The notes: generated from the letters alone by a model not told the origin. Counted from the first letter of the stretch, positions 1 to 13,330 are shown. The stretch: 64,000 nt of DNA from Cardiocondyla obscurior (GCF_019399895.1 NC_091869.1:1054001-1118000); one strand, 5' to 3'. Made by a program: numbers and translations.

Positions 1-2084
1 GCCCGATTTACCCCCCTCTCTCCCGATCGTTACGAATTAATTCCCACGTGTTTCGGACACGTCCGCCACACCGCGAATTACGCTTATCAGTTTGCAGATG
101 AGCACTGAAATGTACACTCGATATTAGCGTATCTGATTAATCTCTCGATGTTTTCCGGCGACATAATTTCTCGTTTACTCTCTCAACGAAGGGTTACAAA
201 ACAATTTTTTTTTTTTAGTTTAGTTTATTTTAAGTTTAAAGTAGTGAGATAATATTCTAACAATAGCACGCATGGTCGTGACTTTTGCCAAGCTGGTGTC
301 GCTACTACATAAAAAAAAAGAAAGTAAAAAAAAAAAAAAAAAAGAAGATATCGCTCTCGTTATTCGCTAACACCCTCGAATTTTTCCACGGTCGGCGACG
401 TTGTGGCTTCGGGCGGAAAATTTTTATCCATCAAGCACGCTCTTCTCCGTCTATAGAGAACTCCTCTCTTCCATCAAATCCATCAGATACTTTTTCGGGA
501 AAAATCGACCGCAAATTCGTCAAAGAATGTCGCATTAAATTTTCGTTCGGGTAGTAATGGAGCGCTCCGTATATTCGTTTCCCATTTTTCTCCCCGGTGG
601 AGTATTAATCGCCCGCGATGGCAATAGGCCGAAAGAGGGCAACGGCAGCCAAATCCATTCGTTTCACTGTTCGTAATTTCAATTGGACTAACGGCCACGA
701 CGGCGAACAAACCCGTTCGATTGCTTTCGAAAATTCCGGCCGATCAGCTCGCCGCATCAGGCTTTGCCTATCGAATAGGTACGCACGCACGTAGTGTTGT
801 CATCGATTCCCGCCGATACATCGATGATCATCGATTCTAACGACACGGCCGCACGTACGTACTTCGGGTCCGTTTTCAGATTCGCGATGCGGAAATAAGC
901 CCCACTGTCGAGTGACTTTTGTTCAATTTTCACATTTCACCGTGCCAAAACCGCGTGCGTGAAACGAGCTGTCCCGCAATTTTGCGAAGTTTTTCGCACG
1001 TTGCACGAATCCTCCCGCATTTACGACGCGAACAGCGTCGTTCATTCGCGAAGCGAAGCGAGCTGGATCGAGGATGTTAATGCGGGCACTAATTGGAACG
1101 CTCGCAAACGGCAAGAGAAGAAGGGGGAGAAAAAAATGCAGAGATACGCGAACAGCAAAAATTCAAAATTACCGAAATGGTCGAGAATCGATAAATCCGT
1201 TCGGTGCGTGTTCGTTATTCAACGCGTACCGTTCATTTCGAGAAATTGCTGCCACGCGACGGTCAGAAAAGAATATTTCATTATTCCGGTCGCGAATAAG
1301 TAGTCGCAAAAATACAAACCGACCCAACGAAGAAAACGTTCGTAAGTTTTCGGAACTGTGCCGCTGAAATAACAACTCTAATGAGAATAACGAGTAAGAC
1401 TATTAATATTCAATAATTTTGTATCCGTTCTGCGGCTCGGACGGAAATAACGATACACTTATTTTTGTTCGCCGTGTAATACGAACGACGAATAAGAATT
1501 TTGACAAGGTCCCGCCAAACGATTCCCGGTCGACAGAAAAATATTCAAAAAGGGGTAATACACGCTTCTCGAATTCAAAAAGGCGATAACGCGCTTCATA
1601 GCACAGGATCAAAGTAGTGGGAGAAAAAAAAAAACCCGAAAATATCGCGCGCTAAGAAAAACGAAAACGCGAAGTGGCGCAAACGAAGGTAATTGAAAAA
1701 AATAACAAACAGCGTCGTTGCGGACGCGTGGCGGAGGACTGGACTGGATTTCGCTATTTTTCCGGACGCGGCGGTACGAAAAGGGGTGGATTTTTTTACA
1801 GCCCGACGCCTCGTTTTACGTTGGGCGCGGCAATATAAGTCTCGTCGCGCGTGATTCCCGGTTCGATTTATGCCTTTATACAAACTTAAATCGCAAGTTA
1901 CGAGTCCCCGCGCCTTTCGCACACACGCGTATACGTGCAGTATTTTGTGCACGCGGTATCCGTTTATGTACGCAACCTGCGGCTGGCGGATATATATACG
2001 TGGAGGTCGCAACACTCTCTGACAACTTTTTTTTCCTCCCCCCTCGGACCCCCTTTACCCCTTATCCATGGCCTTTTACCGGTC
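1..2084. other. gene-free stretch, CG-rich islets
   Basis: No exon or RNA gene was found. There are T and A runs near 207-217, 311-317 and 326-343, the ATCGAT palindrome at 820, and a TATA-like TATATATACG near 1990 without an initiator at a matching distance. Short open frames overlap on both strands and show no recognisable protein. Confidence 0.5.
820..835. repeat. 16-bp palindrome in an ATCGAT cluster
   Basis: ATCGATGATCATCGAT is a perfect palindrome. Another CATCGAT lies 18 nt upstream at 801. ATCGAT words are part of insect DREF/BEAF-type sites, but the full TATCGATA is absent. Confidence 0.6.
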
Positions 2085-2100
2085 GGCTGCCGCACACCCG

Positions 2101-2157
2101 CGCAAAACATTTATGTACGTGTTAATTGAACTCTCGGTATCGATGTTATGCGACGGG
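2101..2157 (+). repeat. R-A repeat, copy 1
   Basis: This copy reads ATGTACGTGTTAATTGAACT and, after a short spacer, GGTATCGATGTTATGCG. Both blocks recur in the same order in copy 3 (GCTAATTGAAGT, then GTATCGAAGTTGATGCGG), and the first block recurs in copy 2. The upstream sequence GCACAC...GCGCAA is also shared with copy 3. No terminal inverted repeats or coding capacity are visible. Confidence 0.5.
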
Positions 2158-2513
2158 AAATAAAAATCGGAAAGAAGGCTGGGCGAACCCTCGGACGCGC
2201 TTCGTGGCCGCAGCGTGACGGATACAGTTATAGAGGCAGAGAAGAGAGTGCATTAATGCATCTGCACCCCTTGAGCTATCTGTGCTTTATTATCTCGATA
2301 TAAATAAAGAAAGAAATAGGTTATCGTATATTTCGCGTACAGGCTCTCTCTCGCCGTCCAACGATAAATATAAAATAAATATAAAGAAGAAAACGCGGCG
2401 CGTATATTTCTATCTATTAGCCATATTAAGGAAATAAAAAGTTCTCGCGAAAGAAACTTTTTTACGTCAAGATTTATTTCTGGTTGTGCTCCTGATGGAA
2501 CACGATACTCGTC

Positions 2514-2572
2514 TGTGCGTACGCGCGGATATGTGTATACGCGCGCTAATTGAACTCGCGAGTATCGAAAGA
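2514..2572 (+). repeat. R-A repeat, copy 2
   Basis: TATACGCGCGCTAATTGAAC is followed by TCGCGAGTATCGA. It aligns with copies 1 and 3 over the TAATTGAA core and the following GTATCGA word, at the same spacing as copy 1, but without the distal block. Confidence 0.5.
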
Positions 2573-3654
2573 CAGAAAGAGAGAGGAAAAAATAAAACTC
2601 GGGAAAGAGTGCGCGCGGCCGCGCAATTTTAAACGCGAAGCACATGGTATTTTTAAAACTGCAGATTAAGCGTTATTTTGATGTCAATAGCGACATAACG
2701 TGCAGTAAATAATCTTTTCAAATTTATTAGCGATATTATGCGAGCGAATTTAATTCCGATGGCCGTATTTTCGAAATTCTCCCAGTTGAAAACGACCTGA
2801 TTTTCTCGATGTTGGAAATAGGCGCGCAATATTTTTCAAGCTCGAAATTTTCCACTTGGCAAAACTTCACGTAATGTTTAACTAGATGCTTCAACGAGAG
2901 AATTTTATTATCGAGAGTCGCTCTCGCAGAGCTAAAATTTTCAAATGCGCACTTGTTGAGAATTTTCCCAGAATTTCTAAGCGCAACGGAAATTTTTTTC
3001 CAATAATGAAGAAGGGAAACAAAATTAAAGTTGGCTAATAGTATATATTTCCAAAATACCAATTGTAAAATCAAATAAAACGCTCCGAGGGAATAACATT
3101 AGAGTGATATCAGATATAGAAATGCAAGGGAAACGGGGGACTGCATGATCAATACACAATTATATTTTTCATACGTTATTTTTACAGTAAAAAAAAAAAA
3201 GAAAAAAAAATCTTTTCGATTCTCCAGAGTGACTGATTGCCCATTTGCGCGATTCAATATCGAGAGTCGCTCTGAGAGAATGCAATCTCGGTTCCGCGCC
3301 CAGCGTGAAGCTCGCATGTCATTTTCCTCGAGGGTCGTGTTAAATTCCGTTCACCTGAAAACTTTATTAAGTCGAGAGACGCTTTCAGAAAGCGAAACCT
3401 TGATTACACGTACAGGCCCGACGATAACGCGATCGATGTAAGCTTTTCCCCGGCTCTCTCCCCCTTTCATCCAAATTGCAAACCGCACGATGCAAATGTA
3501 TTCCGCTCTGCGCAACGTTCTCAAATACGTACATACGCGTGCATACGAAAGTGGACAAAGCAAGCCTCGTAGGCGCGCAACGATTTCGGTTATAACTTTT
3601 TCCCGGCGCCGCGTCGGGGGCGCCCTTTTTGTTTCATTCGCGCGGACGTCGCAC
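2573..3654. other. gene-free stretch between R-A copies
   Basis: It is AT-rich to about 3200 with an A run at 3189-3210, then mixed. There are no exons, RNA genes or terminal repeats. Confidence 0.5.
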
Positions 3655-3759
3655 ACAAGTGCGCAACGCTGGTGTACATACGCGTACGTGTACACAGCAT
3701 TAATATGCACACGCTAATTGAAGTCCATCATGGGCACGTATCGAAGTTGATGCGGTCGT
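3655..3759 (+). repeat. R-A repeat, copy 3
   Basis: This is the longest copy. It holds GCACACAAGTGCGCAACG, then CACACGCTAATTGAAGTCC, then GGGCACGTATCGAAGTTGATGCGG. It has a roughly 7-nt longer spacer between blocks than copies 1 and 2. All three copies have the same orientation. Confidence 0.5.
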
Positions 3760-6700
3760 AATAACTTGTCGAGATATACAACGAATTGCTTTCATTTTTC
3801 ATCCCGCCGTTCTTCCTCATTATTGTAAAAAACCGTCGTTGCGTTCATCCCGCATCGACATTCCTCATTATATTCGTTTAGATCGTCATTTAATTTAAGC
3901 TAAATATTCATTTAACTTTATTATTCCCTCTCTCGACGAGAACGGGACTTAGGCCCTTAATCCAACGAGAATATCAGCTTTCAAGTTAATATTTAAAACG
4001 TAAAATATTTTTATCGGGGAAAAAAAGAAATTTAAATTTAATATCAAGTACGAATTTTATTCCTTTGTGTTCTTCGCGTACCTCTCTCTTCGAAGGTACG
4101 ATCGGAGAAAATAAGTTCACGTACCCACAAGACAATCCGAGCGTTCTATCCACCGTATATCTACGTCTACGTCTATGCTAAAACTGTATAGGCCGTGTAG
4201 GAAGGGTTGGAAAATGCTTCCTGAAAGCGTCATTAATATTCTGCTTACCCCGCGCGTCGAGGTCTACGTTTATGATACATCTATCAATGCATCCTAGCTC
4301 GGACGGAGTTTCATGCGGTTTACGCAAACATAGCGGCTGAACGGGGTGCGCTCGTCTTCGGGGATTGGCGAGGGGAGAAGCTAAAAAGGGAGAAACACGG
4401 CGCGCACGCGAAGCAAAAGCGGCGGGGGAGGGCGGTCAGGAGAGCAAGGGGGGAAAAGCCGGCAGCTTTGTACACGCGGCTGGATATTTTTATGGCAATA
4501 TCGCCGCCCCGTTTGTATTCCGACTGTCGGGCCGCAGCAGTCTATCGACATTCGCTCGATACTGGTGGCAACCGCTCGGATATATATGGATTGGAGGGAA
4601 ACGCCGCGTTGCTCCTTTTCCGACGGGAATGAAAAATAACGTCGCGGAATCTGTTTTTCGCCGTCCGTTAAAAGCGACCCGCGGCCCGCTTTTTATTCGC
4701 GATAACTTTCGCCCGGCGAATACGACGGCGCGACCTTTAACCCCTTTCGCGAAAACGATGTAACGAGAGCGGCGCGCTGCAGGCCCGGAACGGGCCTGCA
4801 ACAGACGCGATTTTACGGAAAGCGTTCCGCGCTGATCGGTCACCGGAAAACGTGCGGGGCGCGCTCGGAGTAACAGCGCAAAAAATAATTGCGCCGATAG
4901 TAACGTTCGGTCTGTCGGCCCCGGAGTCAAGAAATTTACGGAATGGAATTTACACAACGTTCCACAGCTTCAGAGCTCCGAGCGTGTCTAAAGCGTATAC
5001 GCAGGAAATTATGTGAGAGCAGTAGTATTCCGGTTAAAATTACCGCGAATTTTATTGATAGTTCGGGCAGATATTCGTGAAATTCCGAAATCGCATACTA
5101 CGTCGCGCAAATGCATTCTGCCATTATTAACCAGATTACACAGCGCTGTGATTAGATTTCGAACGTATTATATTCAAATTAACAGAAAGAATGTAATCGG
5201 AAGATTTCGCAGCGTGTTTCTCCGTGAAGAAATCTACAATTAAATTATTACATTTTTTATCATTGTACATTTATTTCTTTATTTCTATCGGTTTCTTTCC
5301 GTGATACTCACCGGATTAAATTCACGCACAAATTTTGAAAAAAAAAAAAGATCTTCCCTCCCACTCGATTATTTTTTAGAATATTTTAATACAGAAAAAG
5401 ATGAGAAATCAGTCTTAATTTTATTGATCGTTCACAAATCACCGGTGCCATCTTTGGTTTCAATAGCGTTCGCGAGAAAAGTTTCGCTAACAAATCGGCC
5501 ACAATTACGTCAACTTCATAATTGAGAAAACTCGCTGTATTGCCGATTTGTCAAGCCGCTTGTACGACACGAGGAGAGAACGGGCGAGCGAGACAAAGAG
5601 ACGGAGACGGTCGATGAATACTTATCGCCGCGACGCCCGTGTCGTTATCAAAGACGTCGCTCGTTATAGTCGGTCGCGTAATAATTAATTTCTCGCGGCG
5701 GAATTATAATTTCCTCCGTGGCGGCGGCGTATTCTCTCTGTACTCTTCAGCGTTGCCGCTCTAGACAATCGGATGATCAGTCCCAACAAGTCTAGCATTC
5801 GTAACTTTCAGAGCGCGAGACACCTGCGAATTCCGGAGTCGCTAATTTCACGCAGAGACGACGGTATTGCATACGAAATAACTCGCGAAAGGATAGTCTT
5901 CTGGAAATTCTATCCGAATGCACGATGCCGCGGCGGGCATAAGTATTATAATAGCTCTCGGTCGATATTTTTCCTACTGAAACTGATCCGATATGAAAGT
6001 TTGTTGCATCGCAGATAAATCCTGATTGTTATATCTTCAATTTTTTTTAATCTTTGGTTCTAAAGCGTCTGGATAAAATAATAACGCGCAGAAGTATCGT
6101 AAACAGTTTTAATTTTACATTTGTTCGACCGCAACGTTTTTTCGTTTGGTGACAAATACTTAGTTTCGGCAAGCACGGCTGTTTATCCGATGATTGAAGA
6201 GGGAGACGCTAGATTTTCGCCATCGCTTTTGGATGAGGGAGGAAGGAGGGAACGACAAATACTAGGGCGGCAGGATTTTCACGACTTATTGTCTCTTTTC
6301 GTTCGCAGTTATCGCTACCTGGCGAAATGCGATCGCTACCGTCGCGCATCGTCGGGGTTGATAAGTCGCCGGTGCAATCGAACGTGACGCGTTTGTATGT
6401 ATCGCCGTCTCTCTTTCTCTCTCTCTCTTTCTTGGGCGCAAGATGTTCGCGGCAGACTCGATAGACGAATCGTGACTTCGAACGTGTTGAAAAGTGGAGA
6501 CAGTGAATTCTCCCGATGCCGAGAAGAAGCATCGACTCTCCGCGCAAGCGAGCACGTCCCGACGTCGTCGAAACCCGAGTGGATGCGGCACGAACTTTAC
6601 ACCGGATGCGCGAAACGTTTAACACCGGTGCTGTATCGTGGAAATCAATTCTCGGCGAAACAAAATGATAGGTTAATATCGAAGACGTCAAAATCCACGC

Positions 6701-8550
6701 TTCTATTAATCAGTGCGATATTCATTCGCGTAAGCAGATTAATTTTGCAGCGTTTATCAATGTTAATAAACGTCGAAGGAAATCGAAAGAGTCTCGCAAG
6801 AAAGTTTACCAGAAGTGGTGTGTAGTATCCAAAAGGAGCCCGCGGCCCGAAGAATGTACTTAATTAAGTCAAACCGAAAATAGCGCGGCGATTAATAACA
6901 GATGCAGCTATCGCGACGGCGTTAATCCTGCCGCCAAGCGGGGAGACCAATTCTGTTCAAATAAAATATGGAAGGTGACGTCGCGATATTTTCGAGCGCG
7001 TTATCCGACCGCGCCGTATATCAGACGTTCAATAAACGGGCCGGAAATGGACGAACGATCCCGCGGTTGGATTTACGGTTCTTCTGGAAACGGCCCGAAA
7101 AAAATTGACGGCGCGTCGCTTTTCCGCGAGGGCGGGAACGACGACGGACGGGGTAACGGTAATGGCGGAACTTTTTCAAGAAGCGGAGCCCGTCGCACCT
7201 CTTCCGGGAGGGCGCGATCTCACCCCCTCGAGTGGTCTCGGATATTCTCCAGCGCTCTCACGCACGCCCTTTCCATCTCGTTTGTCGCTTTTTTTTATCG
7301 GTCATTTCCATAAAACGCCACCTGCAATTGCGAGTCGTCGCAAATTTGATTGCGACGAGTCCGCTTGCGCGCGCGCGCGTGTCTGCGAATTTTTTTTTTT
7401 CTTTTTAATTAAAATCATCAACCTGTCGGTGCTGCATTGCGCGTTCGACGAGTCACAAACTGTATGAAGCTGCACCGCGAAATCCGGTCGTGTCGAAATT
7501 ATTATTCGCGTAACGATCCGGAATTGGTAACGGCCGGAAAGGTAACGTTGTAAAGCCAGCGAGCGCGCGGATCCACCGGCGCGGTTTTTGTTTGCGCAGA
7601 TTTCCGCGCGGCGTAATGCAGCCCAATTTGCGACAGATTCGGGATATATATGCACGTTGCTTCGCGTAATTATGATAAATTACATCAACGCGGGGAAAAC
7701 AGAAATATTTCTCCACGTTTCGTCTATGACGGCACAACGAAACGGATTTTTCTGAATTTCATCGAAACGTCCCTGTGAAAAATATTTCTCGAGGTTTTTT
7801 TTTTTTTTTTCCTTCTCTCTTTCTCTGTTTCTCCTTCTCTCTTTTGCGCGCGCGTTGCATTAATTCATTACTAATGCAGGAATTTTCTCCGTGTGACGAA
7901 GAAAATATTTCTCGCTTGCAGGCAGATATTTTGCTGACGCGGACAAAATAGTTAACTAATTCCGGTGCAAATTGAATATCGTACAAATAAAAGGTATTAT
8001 TACGTTCAAGTTTATTTCTTAATACACGATTTGTACATGTGTATGTACATATATACTTATTCGTTTATATACATCCCTACGTAAACCGTTTTCTCCGTTT
8101 CTCAAACATTTTTCATTGTACCACCTGTATTAGCGGACCTCTTTTGCTTACAATGCGCCAGTGGGAATTTTAAAAACGCAATTTACATCGAATTGCAAGC
8201 AGCGCTCGCAGCAAGTTCCCGCAAATCCAAGGGGGAAAGTCCGGTTCTTCGTCCCTCTCGCTCCCTTTCTTTTTCCTCGCGTTCGCGGAAATCGCTGTAC
8301 CTTAAATAACATTTCACTGGTGGACGTTTATGCGCAACGCGCCGACAGAATAGACGGGCGGATTAGCCGGCGACAAAATCTACTTAGGCTTCTTCCCCGG
8401 GCGCAGTTTTCAAACTGTCTCGTTCCGCCACGTATATTATCTGTCTGTTCTTTCGCGCAAGCGGCGGCGTGAGTCGCTTCCGTTCTCTTCGCGCGTGCAC
8501 ACGCCTTTTTCCGTCTCGGCGAAACACCGCGCGAAAATGCAATCCCGCTG
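3760..8550. other. gene-free stretch
   Basis: It alternates CG-rich (4300-4900, 6900-7300) and AT-rich DNA. It holds the 4778 hairpin, a GCGC run near 7366, A or T runs near 5337 and 7797, and TATATA words near 4580 and 7647 without promoter context. No protein or RNA was recognised. Confidence 0.5.
4778..4800. repeat. perfect 10-bp GC-rich inverted repeat, 3-nt loop
   Basis: TGCAGGCCCG, loop GAA, then CGGGCCTGCA. It resembles a bacterial terminator stem, but there is no T run or gene next to it and the context is eukaryotic. Its role is unknown. Confidence 0.7.
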
Positions 8551-8625
8551 TCACATATTCTGTCACACTTTGACAAGCCGCCGGTAGGAGGTGCGAAACG
8601 GGTGTTACACGGTTTCAACTTGAGG
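8551..8625 (+). repeat. R-B repeat, copy 1
   Basis: It shares with 10638-10704 the ordered blocks CACATATTCTGTCAC, ACTTTGACAAGCCGCCGGTA, GTGTTACACGG and TTCAACTTGAGG. The partner differs by scattered substitutions and small deletions. The pair has the same orientation and is 2,083 nt apart at the ACTTTGACAAG word. Confidence 0.55.
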
Positions 8626-10637
8626 CGGCTTCTCGCCAAATATTCTCCCTTCCCTCTTTGCGCTTTTCACACATCCGTCGCTCGCCCGCCCGACGAAACT
8701 CTTCTAAATAGAACGCGGCTTCAACGTCGGTGGCTGTTGGCGTCGGTAACAAAACGTTTAACCCTGCGATGTGCGATCTCTTCCCCGAGACAGATGCGCG
8801 AGACTTGATTCTTTCGCGCGAAATGTCGAAAAGTTTCCGCGGCACGCTGGTGGGAATCAAACGCGGCGAAAGATGACCGAGATAGAAATAAAAAAAAAAA
8901 TGTTTTTTTTTGTTCACGCTGAACGTCGATACTACGATTTCACGCACAACGCATTCGGCTGATTGTCGCGCATGTGTTGTTTGTATGTTTAATACGGATA
9001 GATGGAAACTCAATTTTTTTAAAAAACGTAAATTAGGACGATTTAATTTGCAATATTTGCATCGTCAGAATGTTTTAATTTAGAATATTTGTCAAACGAA
9101 TTGCGCGCGTGCAACAACAATAGAACGTTTTCGATTGACGCGAAATTAAATCGCGGAAAAAGATCGCATCGCGGACTCGCCGTGTGTTCGCCACATTCTT
9201 ATTACACATGTCCGTCTGAACGGCGGGCACTAACATCCAGCCGCTGATCTCGGTGCTATTTTCGTCGTATATCTGTCACACGAAAGGTAACGTTTTGCGG
9301 CATAAAATTTTACCGATCGCTTTCGATCGCGAATTGACGTCCGGCGACGTCGAAGTCAATAAGCCAGCCCCGACGTCGCTCCGCCCGGCATCCCTCGGCG
9401 AAATCTTGGGGAAAAACTTTAACTATGGATGATGACAAAGCTTTCGGAGCGTCCCACCGTTTCGACCGCGCGCAACGGCTGTATATCTCGCCAACGGGAC
9501 TTTCAAAGACGAAATAAAACGCTGCCACGGACGCGGAGGTGCAATTCTTACTCCGATCCTTGCTCCGACGGCTGTTACGGTGGGAATAAAATTCTCGCCG
9601 TTTTCAGAAAAGCGTCCCATAAAATTCGCGTTAACGTCCTGAATTTTTCTACATCTCACTTTTCATATGCGCTACCGCGCGCACAACACCGGGCGCCCTT
9701 ATTAGTATTAACGCGAGGGGAGGTTTAAAACGGAAACGTAGAGCTTACGCGTCCTCGCGTAGAGGAAAAATTCCCATATTGGTATTCATCCCCGATACTT
9801 CCATTTGGATCGGACGCTTTTACCATCGACAGTAACTGTAAGAAAGCGTAGTTTTCTCATACGCGCACGCGGACCGAATGTCCATACGAGAGTTCCGCTA
9901 TCTGGGGAGTAGTTTCTCGAAGAGGGCAAAACTCCGAAATCCGTGCTCGGATTACCGCATTGTTTGCCCGGGCCCCGCTAGTCTTGCGAGCTGCTATCTC
10001 GTATGCGGGGATAGCGTTGTCTACTCGCAAACCGAAACATTGCCTCGAAATATCCAGCAACGGTGCTGCGCCATTATCCACCAATTACGCCAATTACCAC
10101 GTGAATACGTGACACGAATGCACGCCTCAGCTGTAACGCCGCAAAACGCAGTAGCCATTGTAAACACATTAAAGCAAAAGTGCACACAGCCCGAACCCGA
10201 GTTTCAAGCCCGTTCCCGGCGGCTCTTCGTCATTGCCCTGCACGATACCACGGGACCGACGGAATCGCGAGATATCTACGCGCGATGACGAATGGGACGA
10301 ATGGGGGTTAAATAGGCGGCCGCGTGAAATAGCGTTTTCGAAATTTGCCAGGTCGAAACCGCGATGGAGCCCCGGTGCGAAATATCGCGATCTCGGATAC
10401 GTGAAACGGCGACGGGTGTGTCAGTAGGGTGGATAACGATAGCTCGACGAATCAATCGGACCTCCGCGTTATGTGGCAGCTCGGATGAAAGCTCGCGTGT
10501 CTCGCATCTCGATCGCTGCATTTTCTCAGCTTTTCCGTTACGTCACCGCACTCGGGTATCTACTTATTCTCTCGCTCTTCCTTTGCCTTTTCTCTCTTCA
10601 TCTACCGCGTGACGTCCCCCTGAGATACGTCCCGCGC
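8626..10637. other. gene-free stretch between R-B copies
   Basis: CG-rich sequence with many short open frames on both strands and an A/T-rich patch at 8888-9110. No splice-bounded exon was found. Confidence 0.5.
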
Positions 10638-10704
10638 CACGTATTCCATACTTTGACAAGTCGTCGGTAAGAGATTGCGACGTGTTATATTTTTCAACTT
10701 AAGG
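10638..10704 (+). repeat. R-B repeat, copy 2
   Basis: The blocks CACGTATTCC, ACTTTGACAAGTCGTCGGTA, CGTGTTATA and TTCAACTTAAGG correspond one by one to copy 1. Several differences are C-to-T type at CG sites, suggesting decay of this copy. Confidence 0.55.
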
Positions 10705-11139
10705 GAATACGTATCGCTCGCAATTTTTAGAACGAATAAAATGGCCAAGGAGTCATGAAAACTGACAATATATATATATTTTTTCAATAAAAAGAAAAGT
10801 ATTAAAAAATCGAATAACTACATATGTAAAAAAATTTATCGAACCTCCATCAGAATCGATCGCAGTAGCAGTTCGCTTAAGGAAGATATTAATAAATAAG
10901 TTTAACGCTAATCGTTTTCCCTATTCTTTCCTCGGGCAATTTTTATAATTTTCGGGACGTTTCGAGCCAACGGAGGCCACATAATACTCCTCTCGTGAGG
11001 TGAACTAATGCAATTTGCGGACATTGAAATATCGATATTTCTGTGGTACTGGAAGATCTCTCCAAGACCTTGAAGACGATGCCCCGGTTCACCGCACGTC
11101 TTTGGTTCACCGGTCGAATTCGCCTTTCGAGAGAGACAG

Positions 11140-11308
11140 CCTCGTACACGCGAAGCGGAAAATCGGATTAGGCGCAAACGTAGGGTAGCTTGTAGTCGAA
11201 GGGGAAAGGGGTCGGGAGAGAAGAGGAGAGACGAGACGGTACCTCAAAGCGACCTGTATAACTAATTACAAATCTTATCTCCGGGCCGTCTAAAAGGTGC
11301 TGATTAAA
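11140..11308 (+). repeat. R-C repeat, copy 1
   Basis: The 16-nt core GCGGAAAATCGGATTA (11155-11170) is followed by a purine-rich segment (11200-11240), then TAATTACAAATCTTA (11263-11277), then GGCCGTCTAAAAGG and GCTGATTAAA. The same four parts recur in the same order in copy 3, with core-to-TAATTACA distances of 108 and 102 nt. It is therefore a collinear repeat of about 160 nt, not a single shared word. Confidence 0.6.
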
Positions 11309-13189
11309 CAGGGATTCGTTACGCGCGACACGCGATTGAGTTAAGTGCGCAACGCTTTTGTCGAGGTCGAGGCGGCATCGTTCGAGCCGTTAGAGGATTC
11401 GACCCAATGGCCAATAATGGCGTGGTACAGGACGACGAGTACTTTTAACGTGATGCTTACGAGTGCCAATTACACTTCTGTCGGACCTACTAAACTTGTG
11501 GAAAATTTGAAGAGAGAGGACCGAGAGAGAGAGAAAGAAAGCGATTCTTTTATTATTTTGCAATTTATTTCGTGCGCGCGAAACTGTTTTTCGACGAAAG
11601 TTCGTACTGTAATTGCGGAAGGTACTTTACAAAAATCTCTCAAAAATATAAATCTTTAAAGCGGTTAAAATACACACGTACCTGAAAATATATGTTATGA
11701 TGAATCTAACATACGGGATACAAGTAAACTAGCAGCGGAGTCGTTTATTTTAAAAGCGCACGCTAAATAAAAGGAAAGAAAAAAAAAAAAAAAAAAGACT
11801 TACGAGTATAATATAAATGAAAGCGAGGCATTCGTTTTAACCGGAGTGTAAAAATTTATGTCCTGCGTGTCACTTTAAAAATAAAGCGTATTAAATGATC
11901 GTGAAAGTGTAATAACATCAAATCGGTGGAATTCTGGCTGCTCTGGAAGCTACAGCTGACAGGAATCGGAAATAAAAATACGCAGCTAACGAGCTTGCAT
12001 ATTACATTGCAATTAGTTGGCGCGTAGAAACTTTTCACGAAATGTACAATCGATTTCAATTATGATTCCAATAACTCCGTAATAATTATGCTCGCCATTA
12101 AATTATGAAAGTCATAAGGTACGCCAATTTTTTTTTTTTGGTTTGTTTCAATTTCACGATCGATTCTCAATATATTCCTATTTGTTTACGTTACGCGGAT
12201 GTAATCGTAAAAATTGATCACCCCTCTCCCCCCGGCTAATCGATGACCATCGAGGAAATTCGCGGTAATTTTATTTGGAATTGATAGGGATTATTTGCCG
12301 CAAAATTACGAATTAACGGAGTATTTAAGTGAGAAGCGCTTTTCTGATATGTGGGTTAATCACCATTGTGCAACAATGGGTGTATATAAGTCTTGTATAA
12401 GGGCCTTTAACAGCGATATTAACGGCCGTTTAACGACTGGTGCGAAAAGCGATCAAAGTGAATTACGCCGCAGACTGTCCGTGATTACTGGTACGGATAG
12501 CGAAAGCTTCGAATTCCGCTCGCGACGTATAATCCTCATTACCGCGCAAAATTAATATGAGTACCTACCCTTCGCATAATTAAATTGCAATTACACCACC
12601 GATAAATTTTCCTATTCGTAGATACGTATCTGTTGTTTTTCTTATTCTTTTTCTTTTCTTTTTTTTTTTTTTTTCTTTTCTTTTTAACTATAATTCTTCG
12701 TGCGAACAGGCAAAGCACAACATTCAAAGGCGGTTGTAATCACGTGTAATGTACGAGCTTGATAAGGACGAGATTATGTGTACATTCCCTTTGAAAAGCT
12801 TCACCCTGCCTCGCATTTTCTGCAGCAGTTTTGATTATACGAGTTTAAAGCCGTGACAAGAAAATCAAATTACGCGTAACAGTAACGCGCGAGAGAGAAC
12901 CAAAACAGCCGGCTGAAAATAGCGAGTCCCTTTCCTTTGCGTGCGAAAGAAATCAATGGTGCCCTCTCTAACCCTCTCTAACCAGCTAACGAAGCGGTGT
13001 AAACGTTTCCGCAAAAAAATTCAATTGGCTAACGTGTGACACGGGTATCAGGGGTATTAGCATATCGAGAGGTTTTTCGAGAGATAGAGAGAGAGAGAGA
13101 AATGAGAGGCCGGTTGCTGCGATAGAAGCGGGTGTATTCGAAGAGGGCAGGATGAAAATTCCGCCTTTCGCCCGTTGCGCCGGTTAAAT
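11309..13189. other. gene-free stretch between R-C copies 1 and 2
   Basis: Mostly AT-rich with homopolymer runs near 11780, 12129 and 12660, a GA tract at 13081-13104 and a direct repeat CCCTCTCTAA at 12963. Nothing codes convincingly. Confidence 0.5.
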
Positions 13190-13330
13190 TTCGACTGCCG
13201 CGATGCCGCGCGCGCTTTCCGCCGATACCGAGCGGAAAATCGGATTACGGGACGGGCATGAGACGGATGAAACCGGTATTCCACGAGGCATATTTCGCGG
13301 ACTGGTTACACACTTTACTTGCGTTTCTCA
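13190..13330 (+). repeat. R-C repeat, copy 2 (partial)
   Basis: The exact core GCGGAAAATCGGATTA occurs at 13232-13247, preceded by a CG-rich run as in copy 3. The distal half is only weakly recognisable (TTACACACTTTACTTGC near 13306, closer than expected). This copy is probably truncated or more diverged. Confidence 0.45.

Noticed and set aside
2910..3273. Shared 15-mer ATCGAGAGTCGCTCT at 2910 and 3259
   Set aside because: No similarity beyond the word; the expected number by chance is above one.
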